A stretch of DNA of 64,000 nt from JBLMYQ01 sp050260055 (lineage in GTDB: Bacteria; Bacillota; Clostridia; Acetivibrionales; UBA4821): the NCBI GenBank assembly GCA_050260055.1, contig JBLNBO010000003.1, forward strand, positions 124,001-188,000. Direction: 5' to 3'. Made by a program: the position numbers and the translations under genes. The notes beneath the pieces were generated by a model, which saw only the letters and a list, made by a program, of their open reading frames with translations, ran no database searches and was not told where the DNA came from. Shown in pieces: positions 60,722-64,000 of the stretch (positions are counted from its first letter, which is position 1; every line of letters starts with the position of its first letter).

Positions 60722-61777
60722 ATGAAGATTAGAAGCGGAGTACTTACGGTAGTTTTTTTATTTGTATTGACTAGTACAAGCTCTTATGCAGAGAGTTCTT
60801 TCTTGGATAAGGTTAAAGATGTTGTTGCGCAGAAAAACATAACACAGGAATATAAAAATCTGATTGGCAACACAGATAATCTTTTAAAAAACCTAAACAA
60901 CCAAACGCTTAATTTTGATAGTACAAGCATCAAAAAAATATTAGAATCTTCGGAAGAACTTTTTGGAATAAACTCAAATGAAGTAAAGAAGGAAATAAAT
61001 AAACAGCTTCCAGGAATTATTGAAGGGATTAAGAGCCAGCTTGAGAAAACACCGAACGACACAAAGCTTTTAATAAAGCTGGCAATTGCATACGAATTTG
61101 GAGCGCAGTATTCCCTAGCGCTTACTATTGCTGAAAAAGTCCTTTCAAAAGAGCCAAGCAATTATAATGCAGCCATGATTAAAGCGGAATGTTATAAACT
61201 TATGGGACAAACAGAAAAAGGAGCTGCATACTTAGAGAAATTTATAAAAGAGCAGAGCAATAACCCAGCCCTTTTGCAGATGCTGGCGTCTTTGAAAATG
61301 GATATGGGAGAGGAAGAAAAAGCAATAAAGAGCTTGGAAGGCTCAATTGCAAAATTCCCAGAAGAGAAAGGGTTATATGAAGAGTTAGCAAAGATTTTTA
61401 AAGAAGTCGGAGAAAAGGGGATACAGCTTTTTGTTGATGGTAAAGCGGTTGATTTTTCGAAATATGGAAACACCTCGCCTGTAAACAAAAATGGAACTAC
61501 ATTAGTTCCTATAAGAGTAATTGCAGATTATCTTGATGCAGATATTTCATACAGCTCAAAAAACGGAAAAGTAACATTAATCTACAAAGGAAAGACAATT
61601 GTACTGCAAGAAAATAAGAAAACTGCAACAGTTAATAATAAAGAAATAAAGGTTGATACTGTTGTTCAAAATATTAAAGGCAGGGTAATGGTTCCATTAA
61701 GGTTTGTTTCTGAGCAGTTCTCAAAAGATGTGCAATGGTTTCCTTTCAACAAAGATGGAATAGTATCTATAAACTAA
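60722..61777 (+). CDS. Secreted TPR protein with copper-amine-oxidase N-terminal-type domain
   Basis: A 351-residue exported protein. The signal peptide ends near TSSYAES. TPR-like helices cover about 100-230 (LLIKLAIAYEFGAQYSLALTIAEKVLSKEPSNYNAAMIKAECYKLMGQTEKGAAYLEKFI). The end (238-351) is the copper amine oxidase N-like fold: LFVDGKAVDF, LVPIRVIADYLDADISYSSKNGKVTLIYKGK, MVPLRFVSEQFSKDVQW. This domain is a common clostridial wall-associated module, not an oxidase. TTTGGGAG precedes the ATG at 60722. Confidence 0.87.
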   Translation: MKIRSGVLTVVFLFVLTSTSSYAESSFLDKVKDVVAQKNITQEYKNLIGNTDNLLKNLNNQTLNFDSTSIKKILESSEELFGINSNEVKKEINKQLPGIIEGIKSQLEKTPNDTKLLIKLAIAYEFGAQYSLALTIAEKVLSKEPSNYNAAMIKAECYKLMGQTEKGAAYLEKFIKEQSNNPALLQMLASLKMDMGEEEKAIKSLEGSIAKFPEEKGLYEELAKIFKEVGEKGIQLFVDGKAVDFSKYGNTSPVNKNGTTLVPIRVIADYLDADISYSSKNGKVTLIYKGKTIVLQENKKTATVNNKEIKVDTVVQNIKGRVMVPLRFVSEQFSKDVQWFPFNKDGIVSIN

Positions 61778-61787
61778 AAATATAGAT

Positions 61788-61819
61788 AAAAAAGAAAACC
61801 CCAAAGGGTTTTCTTTTTT
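61788..61819. terminator. Bidirectional terminator
   Basis: AAAAAAGAAAACCC, CAAA, GGGTTTTCTTTTTT between convergent genes. Confidence 0.85.
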
Positions 61820-62285
61820 ATCTATCGTAGTACCATGAATCTATTTTTTCGATAACGCTATCCAATATTTTCTGAGCTTCTGGTAACCCTCCTAAGTTCT
61901 CTTGAGCCTGTTTAAAGCCTTGTTTAACAGCGTTTTTTATCTGACCAGCCGCTGATTTATTCTCCCCGCTAAGTTTTTTTGCATAATCAACAATTTTATC
62001 AGAGGATTTCTCTATATAATTATTTTCGTCTTGAGTATCTTTTTCAGAAATATTTTTGTATATTTCACTTTCCTGGGTTACCAGCTTATCTACGAAGCGT
62101 ACCAAGGGTTCAAAAAACTCTTTAGAATGCGTGGAATAAGAAACAAAGCGAAGGGGTTTTCCTGTTGAATAAGTATTAATATTATTTGTATCAGGAATAT
62201 TACCTGATTGTTGTTCTAAGGAAGCTTCCTTTGCCTTACCCATATCTATAGGAACGCTTATATTATTTTTTACGGGCGATATCAT
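61818..62285 (-). CDS. Uncharacterised 155-aa protein (possibly DUF5610-like)
   Basis: Starts MISPVKNNISVPIDMGKAKEAS with GGGGGAGGG upstream. The N-terminal 50 residues are polar and probably disordered; the rest is helical and ends GQIKNAVKQGFKQAQENLGGLPEAQKILDSVIEKIDSWYYDR, which recalls DUF5610-type proteins but is not a firm match. It is soluble, with no cysteine. Function unknown. Confidence 0.6.
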   Translation of the reverse strand: MISPVKNNISVPIDMGKAKEASLEQQSGNIPDTNNINTYSTGKPLRFVSYSTHSKEFFEPLVRFVDKLVTQESEIYKNISEKDTQDENNYIEKSSDKIVDYAKKLSGENKSAAGQIKNAVKQGFKQAQENLGGLPEAQKILDSVIEKIDSWYYDR

Positions 62286-62372
62286 ATAAATCCCTCCTCC
62301 CCCAAATGTAAATATCTTCCTATATCAATTATCGGCAAATTTTTACAGTAGTTTATATGATATTCAAAATGT

Positions 62373-62570
62373 TTATTTTCTTTTCATGTAAGAACTTATA
62401 ATATCTATTATTTCACAATGCTTCTTTTTACAGCAGCATTCAGACCTAAACATTCTGTTTACGTAAAAGTCAAGGCAGCATTCTAGTTCAGAAAAAACTT
62501 TTGAGAGACACTTCTTTTCCTTTTCTATCTTTTTACAAAGCAGATTATAATTACTTAACATTTTATTCAT
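62373..62570 (-). CDS. Small cysteine-rich 65-aa protein
   Basis: Starts MNKMLSNYNLLCKKIEKEKKCLSKV; TTGGAG lies just upstream of the ATG at 62570. Seven cysteines, including SECCCKKKHCE near the end, suggest metal binding or disulphides. It lies between the preceding gene and a spore-cortex hydrolase; no family is recognised. Confidence 0.55.
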   Translation of the reverse strand: MNKMLSNYNLLCKKIEKEKKCLSKVFSELECCLDFYVNRMFRSECCCKKKHCEIIDIISSYMKRK

Positions 62571-62731
62571 GTCAATCTCCAAAAAATATTTCTTTATGCA
62601 TTATATTTTAATAATAAACCGTTTGTGTTGAAAAACAGATATAAATATTCCAAAACAATAACAAAAAAGAATATTTTGTCTTGCAATGTAAAAAATATGA
62701 ATATCAAATATATAGAAGAGAGGTATAGATA

Positions 62732-63409
62732 GTGAGAAAAGCAAAGGCTTCAATTTTGATAACTATTGCATCTTTAATAATTGCTTGGGGCATATATGAA
62801 TGTCCAACGCCGATAACGACTCTTTCATACTATGATTCAAGAGGCAGCGAAGTTATTAACATACAGACAAGACTTAGAAACTGGGGATATTATAAAGGAT
62901 ATGTTGATGGCATATATGGGTATCAAACATATTCCGCGGTTAAATATTTTCAAGCAAATAATGGACTCAGAATAGATGGAGTTGCAGGAGATGAAACGCT
63001 GAGTGCTCTTGGAATATACAGCAAAAGCGCATATTCTTCTGGAGTAAGCGGTAGTTATTCAAGCAATGCGAATCTTTTAGCTCATTTAGTACATGGAGAG
63101 GCAAGGGGAGAACCCTATTCCGGCAAAGTAGCCGTTGCTGCCGTAGTTCTAAATAGAATTGAAGACTCAAAATTTCCGAAAACAATTCCGGGAGTAGTAT
63201 ATCAACCGGGAGCTTTTACTGCTGTATCAGATGGACAGATTAATTTAGATCCAGACAGCAGTTCATATAATGCGGCGAGAGATGCTTTAAATGGCTGGGA
63301 TCCAACCTCAGGGTGCATATATTATTTTAATCCGAATACAGCTACAAGCAGCTGGATATGGTCGAGGCCAATTGTAACAGTGATAGGAAAGCATTATTTT
63401 GCAAAATAA
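62732..63409 (+). CDS. SleB-like spore cortex-lytic / cell wall hydrolase
   Basis: A 225-residue exported hydrolase starting at GTG 62732 after AAGAGAGGT. A signal or anchor segment covers 5-22, a peptidoglycan-binding domain 35-92 (EVINIQTRLRNWGYYKGYVDGIYGYQTYSAVKYFQANNGLRIDGVAGDETL), and the hydrolase_2 domain 112-224 (NLLAHLVHGEARGEPYSGKVAVAAVVLNRI, with the catalytic Glu in HGEARGE). SleB is a lytic transglycosylase that degrades spore cortex during germination. The order and size match; a cell-wall housekeeping role is the alternative. Confidence 0.92.
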   Translation: MRKAKASILITIASLIIAWGIYECPTPITTLSYYDSRGSEVINIQTRLRNWGYYKGYVDGIYGYQTYSAVKYFQANNGLRIDGVAGDETLSALGIYSKSAYSSGVSGSYSSNANLLAHLVHGEARGEPYSGKVAVAAVVLNRIEDSKFPKTIPGVVYQPGAFTAVSDGQINLDPDSSSYNAARDALNGWDPTSGCIYYFNPNTATSSWIWSRPIVTVIGKHYFAK

Positions 63410-63633
63410 CGTGCTCCGCTTAACCTTTTCATAAAGAAGAAAAAAGAGCTTGCATAGAAAGTAAATATTTAGTATATACATTCATAAGAAAAGAGTATAT
63501 AATTACTAATAGCTTTTTGTTTGAATATATTATTGGTCAGGGTCAGAGTTGACATAGACGGTTGTTTCATAATCATAACTGTTCTTGTTTTTACAGGGCA
63601 AAAAGGAATTTTAAATTGAGAGGGGATGTTAAA

Positions 63634-64000
63634 ATGAAGTTTTTACTTATTTTATTGTGGATTTTTGTACCTTTGGCAGCAGCAGGCATAACTTTTGCAA
63701 TTATTATTGGAAGGGCATACCTAAAGGCAAAAAGAAAGAACTTAAAATTAAGAGAAGAAAGCGAAATCCTGATTGCCAGGCTGCAGGAATATCAACAGGA
63801 AGCGAGGATTGATTTTCTTACGCAGATTCCAACAAGAAAAAGCATCATGGAATTTCTTGAAAGAGAATGGAATCGGCTCTTGGAAGACCAAAAGGCACCT
63901 AAAGAAGAGGTAGAAGCTCTGACCGTGATGATGCTGGATATAGACAATTTTAAACTCTACAATGATGAATATGGGCACTTGCAAGGAGATGAATGCTTAA
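63634..64000 (+). CDS. GGDEF-domain protein (partial, runs off window)
   Basis: From ATG 63634, with GAGGGGATG upstream, 122 codons are visible. Residues 4-27 form one membrane span, then a coiled coil, then the start of a diguanylate cyclase domain: DFLTQIPTRKSIMEFL and TVMMLDIDNFKLYNDEYGHLQGDECL. The GG(D/E)EF loop itself lies beyond the window, so activity cannot be judged. It would add c-di-GMP synthesis to the region. Confidence 0.85.
   Translation, partial: MKFLLILLWIFVPLAAAGITFAIIIGRAYLKAKRKNLKLREESEILIARLQEYQQEARIDFLTQIPTRKSIMEFLEREWNRLLEDQKAPKEEVEALTVMMLDIDNFKLYNDEYGHLQGDECL

Overview
The window is the replication-origin region of a low-GC, spore-forming Firmicute, most likely of class Clostridia. 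The evidence is AT-rich codon use, strong GGAGG-type ribosome binding sites, sporulation and spore-coat genes (spoIIE, two CotF-like proteins, a SleB-type cortex hydrolase, a GerMN lipoprotein), remB, a DUF4446 gene next to parAB, and a c-di-GMP-I riboswitch of the clostridial type. The genus cannot be told from the sequence alone. No prophage, intact insertion sequence or CRISPR array was seen.

Layout. Positions 1-8.3 kb hold a truncated CpaE/MinD-like ATPase, several uncharacterised proteins, a leaderless CBM25-like starch-binding module, an amidase_3, a subtilase, an HD hydrolase and a DUF3788 protein. At 8.35-8.66 kb on the minus strand is a self-contained c-di-GMP-I riboswitch transcription unit with no gene behind it. 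From 8.8 to 20.5 kb come queD, a type 4 uracil-DNA glycosylase, two coat proteins, alr, an XPB-type helicase with its partner, a DnaD-like protein with dnaC, and gyrA. From 20.8 to 28.1 kb come a dGTPase-like HD protein, two tRNA clusters (fMet-Met and Lys-Glu-Thr), spoIIE, and a MerR regulator with a membrane methyltransferase. The 5' end of that merR gene is tandemly duplicated. From 28.3 to 38.1 kb are an LTA-synthase-like protein, a VanW/G5 protein, folE, a degenerate REC-GGDEF protein, a thioredoxin/thioredoxin-reductase fusion and an XRE regulator.

The origin core is at 38.2-53.9 kb. On the minus strand lie dnaA, dnaN, recF, remB and gyrB; on the plus strand rpmH, rnpA, yidD, yidC, jag, mnmE, mnmG, rsmG, parA and parB. 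DnaA boxes lie between dnaA and rpmH, and two perfect parS sites lie between rsmG and parA. After parB come an HD-GYP response regulator, DUF4446 and a TPR protein. Next are two tRNA-Ser genes; the first has its 3' end duplicated around a hairpin-rich insert. The window ends with an MCP, deoC, a YdcF-like protein, a GerMN lipoprotein, a TPR/copper-amine-oxidase-N protein, a SleB-like hydrolase and the start of a GGDEF gene.

Themes that connect the genes: replication initiation and segregation (dnaA, dnaN, parABS, gyrAB, DnaD, DnaC); c-di-GMP signalling (riboswitch RNA, HD-GYP, GGDEF, dead GGDEF); sporulation and cell wall; and DNA repair (recF, UDG4, XPB). The observations most worth following up are the orphan riboswitch RNA, the tRNA-Ser 3'-end duplication with its structured insert, the merR 5' duplication, and the N-terminal thioredoxin fusion.
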